From Acidimicrobiales bacterium (lineage in GTDB: Bacteria; Actinomycetota; Acidimicrobiia; Acidimicrobiales; Poriferisodalaceae), in assembly GCA_030743005.1 (NCBI GenBank), contig JASLTG010000009.1, forward strand, positions 50,663-101,944: a stretch of DNA of 51,282 bases. Reading direction: 5' to 3'. This document shows positions 42,633-51,227 of this stretch, one piece after another. The notes beneath the pieces are model-generated. The model worked only from the letters and a program-made list of their open reading frames with translations. It did no database searches and had not been told where the DNA came from. The position numbers and the translations under genes were made by a program. Positions within the stretch are counted from its first letter, which is position 1, and each line of letters starts with the position of its first letter.

Positions 42633-44839
42633 GTGTCGATATACGCAGAGATCATTGGGGCGTAGCTCATGTGCAAGCTCCCGACCGCCTTGCTGCCTTT
42701 GAAGCTCAAGGGTGGATCGCGGCCGATGACCGAATCTGGCAGATGGACTCCGATCGACTCAAGGCTCAAGGACGTTGGGCCGAGATCGTCGGACACAAAG
42801 GAGCCAAAGAAGATGCTTTTTTTAGGCGTTTAGGGCTAGCTGAAAAGTCCAAAATCGATTGGGCCGGGTTGAGTACTGACACCAAAGAGATGACAGAGGC
42901 CTACGCGTTAGGGGTCAACCGCTGGCTACAGGAACATGGAAAACATCTTCCCGAAGAGTACGGCTATCACGATTTGCTCCCCGCAAGTTGGGAAGCTTGG
43001 CACTGCCTTGCTGTCTACAAGATCCGCCACGTATTCATGGGGACGCTGCATCGCAAACTATGGCGCGGTTATCTCCTAGCGACGTGTGGTTCAGAGCTTG
43101 TCGAAGCAATGCAAGGCAACATCAATGATGTTTCGATGATTGCGCCGACGAATGGACTTAGTCTCGATCTCTTATCTGGGCTGCCAGACGTTCTCGGTAC
43201 CAACTCCAACCTGCTTGACGCTCTAGCTGATATTGAGGGTGGGTCTAATTCGTGGGCAATTCACGGGTCACGAACAGCGTCAGGTAAGCCTCTGTTGGCT
43301 GGAGATCCTCACCGAGGCATTGAGTTCCCAAACGTCTACCACCAATTCCATATGAAATGCCCGGAGTTCAACGCGATAGGGCTGGCTTTCCCAGGTGTTC
43401 CCGGCTTTCCTCACTTCGGTCACAATGATGAGGTCGCGTGGTGTATCACCCACGGAATGGCAGACGACACTGACCTTTTTGTGGAAACAGCAGACCTAGA
43501 GAAAATCGAGTGGAAGACCGAGTCTCTGTCCATACGGAATGAAGGCAAATTTGACGTCTATTGCGGTTCAACAGAACGCGGTCCCGTCGTTATTGGAGAT
43601 CCTGCTGACAAAGTGGCCATGTCTATCGCATGGACCGGAACCATGGGCCAGGACACAACCTTTGACGCCCTATTGCCTATGTTGAAAGCATCTAGCTGTG
43701 ACGAACTTGAAGCAGCTGTTCAACCCTGGGTGATTCCGGTTAACAACATGCTCACCGCGGATCGACACGGTCACATTTCATTCAAAATTAGAGGCCGTGT
43801 AATTGAGCGCCCAATAGCTAATCGATGGACTCCTGTAGCAGGTGATGCAGCTAATTCATGGACAGAGTTGCAAGCAGTCCCATTTGATCAGCTCCCCGGT
43901 GTTAGCGATCCGCCTGATGGATACCTAGTGACGGCAAATAACCGACCATCCGACGGCGGCCCATACATATCGCTAGATTTCGCAGGTTCAGCGAGATATG
44001 ACCGAATATCGGAACTAATAGAAGAACTTTCAAGCGCCTCTCTGTCGGACATGAAGAAAATTCACAGCGACGTTGTTTCTCTTCGGGCACCTAAAATAAT
44101 TGATGCCGTTGTCAAGCGTGTGTCGAAGTTCACTCACCCTCTAAGTGAGTGGTTGCTTACTTCGCTGGCAGACTGGAACTGCGAAGTATCGGAAAGCTCT
44201 GTAGAAGCATCGTTGTACGCAGTTATCCGCCGTCGATGGTGCGAAAGCGTTGGGGAACGACTCGGAGTCTCAAACCCGCAGGTCGGCGCCCCAGGCTGGC
44301 CATCCCCAGAAGCAGCAAGCAGAATGCTTGCCGATGCCGCTCTCGTCCTATTGGTTGAGAATCGCTGCAGCCTCGTTCCCGGATTGGAAACGGATGAAGA
44401 TTTGGATCACGCCCTCTCATCGTGCATAGATGAAACCCTGACCGAGCTCCAGCTAAGACTTGGTTCGGACACAGAAACCTGGACTTGGGGCCGTCTACAT
44501 CGAATGATCTCACCCCACCCAATGGCCTCGATACTTCACGAAGCGCAACACCTGCACCCCCCAGTCGATCCATGCCCCGGAGATAATGACACCGTTCGTT
44601 GTGGAAGTGTTATACCGGAAAGAGGAGAAAGGGCGTACGCAGCATCAGTTGCCCGCTACGCGTTTGACCTTGCTGATTGGGATAACTCAGGTTGGGTAGT
44701 TCCGCATGGCGTGTCGGGTGTTCGAGGCACAGGACACGATATGGATCAGCGCCGCATGTGGCTGGAATGTGATCTGCTCCCGATGGCATTTAGTGATGAC
44801 GCGGTCAAAGAAATTGAAGCCAGCTACTTCCAGTTGTAG
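42629..44839 (+). CDS. penicillin acylase family Ntn-hydrolase
   Basis: 736 residues. The precursor would be autocleaved before a nucleophilic serine at about residue 206 in IEGGSNSWAIHGSRT (G/SNSW), followed by GKPLLAGDPHRGIEFPNVYHQFHM and NAIGLAFPGVPGFPHFGHNDEVAWCIT, the beta-subunit start. The alpha part has IRRDHWGVAHVQAPDRLAAFEAQGWIAADDRIWQMD. Substrates of the family include penicillin G, acyl-homoserine lactones and aculeacin-type lipopeptides; the true one is unknown. No signal peptide is visible although family members are usually exported. GTG 42629 overlaps the esterase stop (GTGA); an ATG at 42599 is an alternative. Confidence 0.9.
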   Translation: MSVDIRRDHWGVAHVQAPDRLAAFEAQGWIAADDRIWQMDSDRLKAQGRWAEIVGHKGAKEDAFFRRLGLAEKSKIDWAGLSTDTKEMTEAYALGVNRWLQEHGKHLPEEYGYHDLLPASWEAWHCLAVYKIRHVFMGTLHRKLWRGYLLATCGSELVEAMQGNINDVSMIAPTNGLSLDLLSGLPDVLGTNSNLLDALADIEGGSNSWAIHGSRTASGKPLLAGDPHRGIEFPNVYHQFHMKCPEFNAIGLAFPGVPGFPHFGHNDEVAWCITHGMADDTDLFVETADLEKIEWKTESLSIRNEGKFDVYCGSTERGPVVIGDPADKVAMSIAWTGTMGQDTTFDALLPMLKASSCDELEAAVQPWVIPVNNMLTADRHGHISFKIRGRVIERPIANRWTPVAGDAANSWTELQAVPFDQLPGVSDPPDGYLVTANNRPSDGGPYISLDFAGSARYDRISELIEELSSASLSDMKKIHSDVVSLRAPKIIDAVVKRVSKFTHPLSEWLLTSLADWNCEVSESSVEASLYAVIRRRWCESVGERLGVSNPQVGAPGWPSPEAASRMLADAALVLLVENRCSLVPGLETDEDLDHALSSCIDETLTELQLRLGSDTETWTWGRLHRMISPHPMASILHEAQHLHPPVDPCPGDNDTVRCGSVIPERGERAYAASVARYAFDLADWDNSGWVVPHGVSGVRGTGHDMDQRRMWLECDLLPMAFSDDAVKEIEASYFQL

Positions 44840-44868
44840 CGGAGTCCGTTCGGATTTACTGCACCAAC

Positions 44869-44899
44869 TTGACAGCTACGACTAATCCGCGACTAGTTT
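44869..44899 (+). promoter_or_regulatory. leaderless promoter (TTGACA, 19-bp spacer, TAGTTT)
   Basis: TTGACA at 44869-44874 and TAGTTT at 44894-44899, separated by 19 bases, with the -10 box ending six bases before ATG 44906. No Shine-Dalgarno sequence. It is the best promoter seen in the window and belongs to the CMD-type selenoprotein gene. Confidence 0.6.
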
Positions 44900-44905
44900 C
44901 CAGCT

Positions 44906-46000
44906 ATGACCCTGACTAGCGCCGAGACTGCTCTCGAACTTGACGAGGCTCTCGCAGCTATACACAAACAACTTTGGGAACGGTTGGGCGATTGCGGCAC
45001 CTGGTGGACTGGCACCGAGAGAGTCGAAGCAATGTCTGAAGCGCGACAAGCACTTGAGTGCAGTCTCTGCCAGGAACGCTCCGAAGCGCTCACCCCAATG
45101 ATGGTTTCAGGCGAACACGACTCTGTGTCGAGTCTGTCTGCAGAGGCGATTGATTTCGTGCACAGGTTGACTACTGATCCAGGACGACTATCGAAAGAAT
45201 GGGCATCCCAGGTAATTGAATCGATTACCGAGGAGGCTTATGTAGAACTAGCGACCGTGATTTGCACGCAATATGTGATGGATAGCTTTAATCGTTGTCT
45301 AGGTCTACCTATGCGTGGCTTACCCGACCCCAGAAATGGAGTACCCAGCCGAGTCAGACCAGATGGGGTAGGCGACGTCGGTGCCTGGGTAAGTCAAACA
45401 GTCGATAAATCCTTGGCAAACGTTTCCCGAGCAGCTTCCTTAGTTCCAGACACAGAAATTTTGTGGCGCGAAATTGTCCAAAGTCACTACAGCCGTGGAC
45501 CGCAGTTTGCTGACCTGGTGTGGGACCGAGGGCTCAATAGACCTCAAGTGGAGCTCCTAGCCTCAACAGTGTCAGCATTAAATGAATGTTTTTACTGAAC
45601 AGCGGCACACGTATCGCTACTCCGTGCGAGTAGCGAAGCAATTAGTTCTGAGGTCAACATCGATCGCCTCGAAGCGGGTGCCGAAGTAGAACACGGGGAA
45701 CTTCTGGTTCGGTATGCCGAATCGGCCGTTCGAGGAGATAGCGATCTTCCTAAGGTTCGCGAAGAACTGGAATCTCAAGTTGGGCAGCTTGGAGTCATTG
45801 AAGCTGCAGCCACCGTGTCCGCGTTTGAAGGACTAAACCGGATAGCCGATGCGACCGGGATTCAATTGGATGCAGGATTAGCGGATGAGTCCGCTGATTT
45901 TCGGTCAACACTTGGACTCGATGCTTACTCAGGCGCAAGCAGTACTCCGTCGCGGGGTACACCAGGTAGGGCAGACGGAGTCTTGGGGATCTTTAGCTGA
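44906..46000 (+). CDS. double AhpD/CMD-domain protein, probable selenoprotein (CFYU)
   Basis: Translating TGA 45596-45598 as selenocysteine gives a 364-residue protein that ends at a second TGA. The first CMD-like half carries CGTWWTGTERVEAMSEARQALECSLC. The second has the AhpD active-site spacing: Glu216, then 12 residues to Cys228, then F-Y, then U231, then His235 (NECFYUTAAH), matching Glu118, Cys130, Cys133 and His137 of AhpD, so U replaces the peroxidatic Cys. The C-terminal half after the TGA continues as open frame for 133 more codons with compatible composition and a GLAD/LGLDAYSG end. A GTG at 45815 cannot be the start because the motif would be lost. Role: peroxide or alkylhydroperoxide reduction (inference). 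A perfect hairpin follows the TGA. Confidence 0.87.
45614..45636 (+). other. candidate bacterial SECIS hairpin for the CFYU gene
   Basis: Bases 45614-45622 (TCGCTACTC) pair perfectly with 45628-45636 (GAGTAGCGA), nine Watson-Crick pairs, around the five-base loop CGTGC at 45623-45627. The loop starts 24 bases after the TGA at 45596-45598. The hairpin lies in coding sequence, where a bacterial SECIS element is expected. Confidence 0.8.
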
Positions 46001-46036
46001 AAGTAAGGGTTGTTACAAGACTTGTTGAGGTGATTG

Positions 46037-47161
46037 CTAGTCAGCGATCTCAGGTTCCCGAGGCAAGCCAAGGATGCGCTCTCCAATTATGTTGCGTTGA
46101 ATTTCGCTGGAGCCACCCGCTATGGACATTCCCGGCGAATAGAGCAAATTATCGGTTGAGATAGAATTCAACATCGCGTCAGAACCTTGCAACGATGAAG
46201 CCAATTGTGCCTCGTCGTAGCCAAGCTCACTGTTCATCAGTTTTGCAATCGGTGCAATTAACGGATCGCCACCTCGACGTTCCATCAACGACTGGAGGGC
46301 CTTGCCTCTGTTGAGGATCTGGACCAACTGGTCAGATCCCACCGGATCGACAGAACCAGCCTGTTCGACCATCGCCTCCAACCTTCGTCTCAGACTGATG
46401 ACACCGGCGGCTCCTGCGCCCCCACGTTCATCTTGGAGCACTGCCATAGCTACGCCCCAACCGGCATTAACATCACCGAGGACACACTCGGCCGGCAACG
46501 GAACGTCCGTGAAGAACACCTCACAGAATTCACTATCCCCGGTCATCTGTTTGATGGGTCGAACCTCGATACCGGGCAACTGCATGTCCAGCAGAAAAAA
46601 AGTTATGCCCTTATGTTTTGGTTGCTGTGTATCGGTTCGCGCCATCAATATGCCGTACTGAGCGAATTGGGCATTGGAAGACCAGACCTTCTGTCCATTC
46701 AGGATGAAATGGTCACCATCTCTGACTGCTGAGGTCTGGAGGCCAGCTAAATCTGAACCTGCTCCGGGTTCACTAAATAATTGACACCACAGAATTTCGT
46801 TGCTGAGGGTGGGACGAAGAAAGCGCTCACGTTGTTGATCTGTGCCGGACCGTAGGATCGCTTCGCCAGCAAGAACAATCCCTTGCAGGTTGAGATATGG
46901 GGCTACTTCGTTAAGAGCACACTCTTCATGCCAGACGATATTGTGTTCCGGACTCAATCCCATTCCGCCGTACTCCACAGGCCAATGCACCCCTGCCCAA
47001 CCTTCATCGAAACAAAAGCGTTGCCAGTGCATTGCTTGCGGATGTCGGTCAGGGGGAAGAATTGCTCCATACGCCGGACAAGCATCACCTGAAGCAACAG
47101 CTCTGGAAATAAATGCTGCGGTTTGTTCGCGGAATGCTTCAATCGAGAAATTTTCGGCCAT
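46037..47161 (-). CDS. acyl-CoA dehydrogenase family protein
   Basis: 374 residues. WAGVHWPVEYGGMGLSPEHNIVWHEE, WCQLFSEPGAGSDLAGLQTSA, NGQKVWSSNAQFAQYGILMAR, AVLQDERGGAGAAG and SIAGGSSEIQRNIIGERILGLPREPEI give the acyl-CoA dehydrogenase domain order. ATG 47161 is preferred over ATG 47185: TACCTT lies six bases upstream of it and no Shine-Dalgarno sequence supports either start. Convergent to the selenoprotein gene at 44906-46000, with 36 bases between, and divergent from the M20 peptidase gene. One of six acyl-CoA dehydrogenases in the window. Confidence 0.93.
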   Translation of the reverse strand: MAENFSIEAFREQTAAFISRAVASGDACPAYGAILPPDRHPQAMHWQRFCFDEGWAGVHWPVEYGGMGLSPEHNIVWHEECALNEVAPYLNLQGIVLAGEAILRSGTDQQRERFLRPTLSNEILWCQLFSEPGAGSDLAGLQTSAVRDGDHFILNGQKVWSSNAQFAQYGILMARTDTQQPKHKGITFFLLDMQLPGIEVRPIKQMTGDSEFCEVFFTDVPLPAECVLGDVNAGWGVAMAVLQDERGGAGAAGVISLRRRLEAMVEQAGSVDPVGSDQLVQILNRGKALQSLMERRGGDPLIAPIAKLMNSELGYDEAQLASSLQGSDAMLNSISTDNLLYSPGMSIAGGSSEIQRNIIGERILGLPREPEIAD

Positions 47162-47167
47162 AAGGAG

Positions 47168-47173
47168 AAGGTA
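47168..47173 (-). promoter_or_regulatory. -10 element of a leaderless promoter (TACCTT)
   Basis: On the minus strand TACCTT ends six bases before ATG 47161, selecting this start for the acyl-CoA dehydrogenase. Confidence 0.4.
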
Positions 47174-47210
47174 GTGCCGAGCCATGGTGGCTGCCTAGTG
47201 ACTTCTTCTC

Positions 47211-47216
47211 TAGCAT
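47211..47216 (+). promoter_or_regulatory. -10 element of a leaderless promoter (TAGCAT)
   Basis: TAGCAT lies seven bases before ATG 47224 of the M20 peptidase. No Shine-Dalgarno sequence is present. Confidence 0.4.
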
Positions 47217-47223
47217 CTTGGAT

Positions 47224-48588
47224 ATGAGTGACCTAAGCCATACCGACAATCAACTAACCAACGAAACTGTAGATCTGTTGCAGCAGCTAATTCGCCACGA
47301 ATGTGTCAACACCGGGCAGAGCGATTCGGGCGAGGAAATCCGAAATAGTGACTTGTTGGAAACCTTTCTAGAAGGACCTGGGGTTGAACTTGAACGCTTC
47401 GACTGCCTCCCGGGTAGGCGATCAATGGTTGCCCGAATCGAAGGGACAGAACCTTCGGCGCCATCACTGTGCCTGATGGGGCACACAGACGTAGTACCAG
47501 TAAGTCCGGAAGGGTGGAGTCGCGATCCCTTCGGCGGTGAACTAATCGACGGAGAAGTCTGGGGGCGCGGGGCTGTTGACATGCTCAACTTGACCTCATC
47601 GATGGCCGTTGCCTTTCGACATTTGGCGCGCAGTGGCTTTAGACCTAAAGGAGATCTGGTTTTCTTCGGAGTTGCCGACGAAGAGGCAGGTGGAACCTAC
47701 GGCGCTAAGTGGATGGCCGAGCACCATTGGGATGCGATGGCAGCGGATTATGTCTTGACTGAATTTGGTGGCCTTCCAACTGAAACGCCCGACGGAAAAA
47801 AGATCACGCTGGCAGCCGGAGAGAAGGGCCTAGGGTGGCGAAGGCTGACCGTTAAGGGAACGCCTGGCCACGGCTCAATGCCGTTCGGCTCGGACAACGC
47901 TGTATTGAAAGCTGCTGAAATTATCAGACGACTTGGGGAGTATCGCCCTGCCGCCAAGTTGACGGAAATGTGGCAACACCAAATTTCGACGCTGGATCTT
48001 GAAGACGAAACCAAGGATGCCCTGTTGAACCCAGAGTCGGTCTGGGATGCAATCTCAAATTTGGAATCGCCTGGATTAGCAAGACACCTTCACGCCTGCA
48101 GCCATACAACGTTTTCTCCAAATGTCGTCCACGGTGGCGTCAAAACGAATGTAATCCCTGATTCTGTGGAAATTGATGTCGATATTCGTACAGCACCAGG
48201 TGACAGTGACCAAGTGGACCAGCATTTGCGAGAAGCGCTTGGTGAGCTGTTCGATGAGGTCGAAGTACGCGCGATTCACGATGATCCAGCCACTTTTTCT
48301 TCTACCGATACACCGATGTGGCACCTTTTGCAGGAGATGATGCAAAAAGCACACCCTGGCGCCCCGTTGATCCCGTCGTTAATCGTCGGAGCCACAGACG
48401 CCCGTTTCTATCGCGACAGAGGTTCAGTGGCCTATGGGGCTGGATTATTCAGCGATCGAGTCAATTCATCTGATTTCATGGCGCGCTTCCATGGTCATGA
48501 CGAACGCGTTGACGTTGACTCCCTGGCGTTGACGACCCAACTGTGGATCGACGTCGTTACCAACTTCTGGGCCAGAGTAGATAGCTGA
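47224..48588 (+). CDS. M20 family metallopeptidase (ArgE/DapE/ACY1-like)
   Basis: 454 residues. Zinc-dependent amidohydrolase or peptidase. The N-terminal catalytic domain has LCLMGHTDVVPVSPEGWSRDPFGG (His and Asp metal/catalytic residues), VWGRGAVDMLNL (bridging Asp) and FFGVADEEAGGTYG (general-base Glu pair). The lid/dimerisation domain has KGTPGHGSMPFGSDNAV and VDVDIRTAPGDS, and the C-terminal ligand His is within the region IVGATDARFYRDRG...GHDERVD. It should remove N-acyl or N-terminal residues from amino acids or peptides. It follows an in-frame TTG (47218) that I do not use. It converges on the lipoprotein gene with eight bases between. Confidence 0.92.
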   Translation: MSDLSHTDNQLTNETVDLLQQLIRHECVNTGQSDSGEEIRNSDLLETFLEGPGVELERFDCLPGRRSMVARIEGTEPSAPSLCLMGHTDVVPVSPEGWSRDPFGGELIDGEVWGRGAVDMLNLTSSMAVAFRHLARSGFRPKGDLVFFGVADEEAGGTYGAKWMAEHHWDAMAADYVLTEFGGLPTETPDGKKITLAAGEKGLGWRRLTVKGTPGHGSMPFGSDNAVLKAAEIIRRLGEYRPAAKLTEMWQHQISTLDLEDETKDALLNPESVWDAISNLESPGLARHLHACSHTTFSPNVVHGGVKTNVIPDSVEIDVDIRTAPGDSDQVDQHLREALGELFDEVEVRAIHDDPATFSSTDTPMWHLLQEMMQKAHPGAPLIPSLIVGATDARFYRDRGSVAYGAGLFSDRVNSSDFMARFHGHDERVDVDSLALTTQLWIDVVTNFWARVDS

Positions 48589-48596
48589 TCAAACTG

Positions 48597-49283
48597 TTAG
48601 CTGCCTGAACAACCGATCTTTGGAGTCACATCCGACGTTCGACCAACTCGCAAGGAGGTGACGACGCCACTGGTATCAAGTTCCCAGATGACCCTCATCA
48701 GGTTGTCGCCGTCAGTAACTGGAACGAAAGTCAGGGAGTCACCGGCGGATGATTCTTGAATCTTGCTGCCAAATGCAGATTTGATGTCCTCTTTGGTTGA
48801 CCCGATTCCGTATCCCGATTTTGTAGTTATCGGGCCGCTTGAGATGTCGACGCGCACCACTTCCCCGTTAACGACCATGAACGAAGCACCAGTCGCCCCA
48901 GCGGCCGGCGTGTAGTACTGACAACTCTCACTACCCGTTGATGCCGCATTGAATGTCACCCCGGCTGCTTCTTGGGCATCTGCAAGGGTCTGTCCGATCC
49001 GAACAGGCCCCAGCCCTGCAGTTGTGATGGTGTCAGCATTAGTTAAAGTCGGAGGAGTCGTTGTTTCCGATCCGTACCTTTCGGCTGCGCTTTGTATTGC
49101 AACCGTGGTTGCTGTCGTATCGTCGCTGACCGCACTATCTGTCGACTGTTCGGTTGTCGTGACGTTTGGAAGGGTGGTTGTCGAGTCGCTCGCAGTACTG
49201 CTGAGAGAGCAACCCGTAGCTATAACAGTTAGGGCGCAAAGAAGGACGCCGAGTTTTGTCACGTGAGTCTTACTGTTTGCCAT
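48597..49283 (-). CDS. secreted lipoprotein of unknown function
   Basis: 228 residues. A lysine-containing N-terminus (MANSKTHVTK) and a hydrophobic stretch LGVLLCALTVIATGC form a type II signal peptide with the lipobox cysteine at residue 25, so the protein should be lipid-anchored outside the cell. A Thr/Ser-rich linker (about 26-80, TTTLPNVTTTEQSTDSAVSDD) precedes a globular domain starting PVRIGQTLADAQEAAGVTF with a Cys in ESCQYYTP and a C-terminal Cys in PKIGCSGS, likely a disulfide. The VRIGQTLADAQEAAG and YGIGSTKEDIKSAFG repeats look like two copies of a short motif seen in some actinobacterial secreted proteins. The ATG 49283 is used; longer forms would lack a signal peptide. Confidence 0.88.
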   Translation of the reverse strand: MANSKTHVTKLGVLLCALTVIATGCSLSSTASDSTTTLPNVTTTEQSTDSAVSDDTTATTVAIQSAAERYGSETTTPPTLTNADTITTAGLGPVRIGQTLADAQEAAGVTFNAASTGSESCQYYTPAAGATGASFMVVNGEVVRVDISSGPITTKSGYGIGSTKEDIKSAFGSKIQESSAGDSLTFVPVTDGDNLMRVIWELDTSGVVTSLRVGRTSDVTPKIGCSGS

Positions 49284-49469
49284 CTTCACTTCGCTACCTC
49301 TTGAGGAGCTTCCCGTCACGGAATGCTGCTGAAACTTGTTTGTAGTGACGAGGGTACATCTGTTCAGCTCGACGTGTCGCTTTGCTTGACCGGTTAGTCT
49401 GGCATTGGAACTATGCACGACATTTTGTAACGATTACTTGAAGTTAGAAAGACCGAATGGAGGGTCTCG

Positions 49470-51194
49470 ATGTCTAAAACCGAGTTTGACATTGTGATTA
49501 GAGGCGGCGAAGTCGTCGATGGCACCGGCGCGGTTGCACGAAAAGCAGACGTAGCTATCAAGGCGGACCGGATTGTCACCGTTGGCGAGGTAAAGGGCCA
49601 AGGCGTCCGAGAAATAGATGCCACAGGAAAGATAGTGACACCCGGGTTCGTTGACATTCACACCCACCTCGATGCGCAGCTTGCCTGGGATCCAATCGGC
49701 TCGAGTTCTTGTTGGCATGGAGTGACTTCAGTGGTGATGGGTAACTGCGGGGTGACGTTTGCTCCTGTGAAGACCGAAGATATTTCGCATCTAGCTGAAA
49801 TGATGGAATCGGTAGAAGACATTCCCCGTGAAGCAATACTCCAAGGGTTGCCATGGGACTGGCGGACCTATGGGGAATACCTCTCGTTTCTCGATGGCAT
49901 ACCTAAGGGACTAAATGTTGGAGGAATGGTCGGCCACGTCGCCGTGCGATGGAATGTGATGGGAGAAGAGAGTCTCGACGAAGAGCCAGCTAGCGCTGAA
50001 CAAGTCGCGAAAATGTGTGATCTCGTTGATGAAGCGATAGGCGCAGGAGCTCTCGGATTCTCAACCTCTCGGACCTTGCTCCATAGAACACCTGATGGTC
50101 GACCCATTCCAGGAACCTTTGCAGACGACGATGAGCTCTTCGCGTTTGCTGACGTTCTTGGTCGTCATGGCAGGGGAGTGTTTGAGTCCGCTCCACGTTT
50201 CGAAAAAGCAGGTGCTGATTGGGCGGGACTTAAACACGAGATCCGCACCCTTGGGGAAATCACTCGACGCAGTGGCCGACCCTCGACCTTCGGCTTGGTT
50301 TATAACGCTGTACGCCCAGATATGAGTGATGTAGCACTAGCTGAAGTAGCTGCTGAAAATTCGAACGGAGCTGAACTTAGGCCCCAAACAACATGTCGCC
50401 CGATTGGTGTTGTTCTTGGAATTCAACATCGCACTCCGTGGGCGCGTGCTGGAGCGACTTGGAAATCGATGCAAAACATGAATCTGTCAGAACGCCTAGC
50501 TCTTATCCGGCACCCAGAATCACGTGAACAACTTGTCGAAGAGGCCAACAACCCAGAGCAAATCCATGGGGGCGGCAGTGCAATGGTGGATCTGAGTCGC
50601 CTCTACCTGTTGGACGCCGAAGATCCTGACTACCGAGTGGGGCCAGACGGCACCTTAGAGGCAAAAGCTGCTCAGGCTGGAGTCACGCCGGTTGAATATT
50701 TCCTAGCTGAAACTGACCGTTCAAACGGATCTGTGATGCTCTCCCTTCCAATCCTGAACCAAGACTACGAAGCAATCGAAACGATGATGGAAGACGAAGC
50801 CATAATTATGGGTCTCGCTGACGCGGGAGCGCATGTTGGACAGATTATGGATTCAAGCCAACCCACCTATTTCCTCAGCCATTGGGTGCGCGACACCGAA
50901 TTTTTCACCCTCGAAGAAGGTGTCCGGAGAATTACATCCGATACCGCAGACCTGTTTGGTCTTACAGGCAGGGGTCGAATAGCTGAAGGAGCGTACGCCG
51001 ACATAAATGTTATTGATCTTGATCAACTGTCTCTAAGTGGCCCGGAATATGTCCACGACTTTCCAGGAGGAGCAGGTCGATACATCCAGCGTGGCACTGG
51101 GTACGACGCGACAATCGTGAATGGAAAAGTATTCATGGAGGACGGCCAACACACCGGGGAACTCGCTGGTGTAACTCTGCGGTCCACCGACTGA
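49470..51194 (+). CDS. N-acyl-D-amino-acid deacylase family amidohydrolase (second copy)
   Basis: 574 residues. FDIVIRGGEVVDGTGAVARKADVAIKADRIVTVGEV is the start of the amidohydrolase beta-sandwich; VTPGFVDIHTHLDAQLAWDP holds the HxH metal ligands; VVMGNCGVTFAPV and LADAGAHVGQIMDSSQPTYFLSHWVRD follow. It belongs to the same family as the enzyme at 3499-5208, sharing the order and wording of motifs, but the two are 44 kb apart and not recent duplicates by eye. GGAGGG is at a proper distance before ATG 49470. Its substrate is unknown: N-acyl-D-amino acids or cyclic amides are possible. A short reading frame follows 33 bases after the stop. Confidence 0.88.
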   Translation: MSKTEFDIVIRGGEVVDGTGAVARKADVAIKADRIVTVGEVKGQGVREIDATGKIVTPGFVDIHTHLDAQLAWDPIGSSSCWHGVTSVVMGNCGVTFAPVKTEDISHLAEMMESVEDIPREAILQGLPWDWRTYGEYLSFLDGIPKGLNVGGMVGHVAVRWNVMGEESLDEEPASAEQVAKMCDLVDEAIGAGALGFSTSRTLLHRTPDGRPIPGTFADDDELFAFADVLGRHGRGVFESAPRFEKAGADWAGLKHEIRTLGEITRRSGRPSTFGLVYNAVRPDMSDVALAEVAAENSNGAELRPQTTCRPIGVVLGIQHRTPWARAGATWKSMQNMNLSERLALIRHPESREQLVEEANNPEQIHGGGSAMVDLSRLYLLDAEDPDYRVGPDGTLEAKAAQAGVTPVEYFLAETDRSNGSVMLSLPILNQDYEAIETMMEDEAIIMGLADAGAHVGQIMDSSQPTYFLSHWVRDTEFFTLEEGVRRITSDTADLFGLTGRGRIAEGAYADINVIDLDQLSLSGPEYVHDFPGGAGRYIQRGTGYDATIVNGKVFMEDGQHTGELAGVTLRSTD

Positions 51195-51227
51195 CAGCTT
51201 TCGCCGTTCTGACGGTAGGGTGCTGCA

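Noticed and set aside
45815..46000. A separate short gene starting at GTG 45815
   Set aside because: It is in frame with the long gene and is simply the part after the TGA; no start signal or independent domain is seen.
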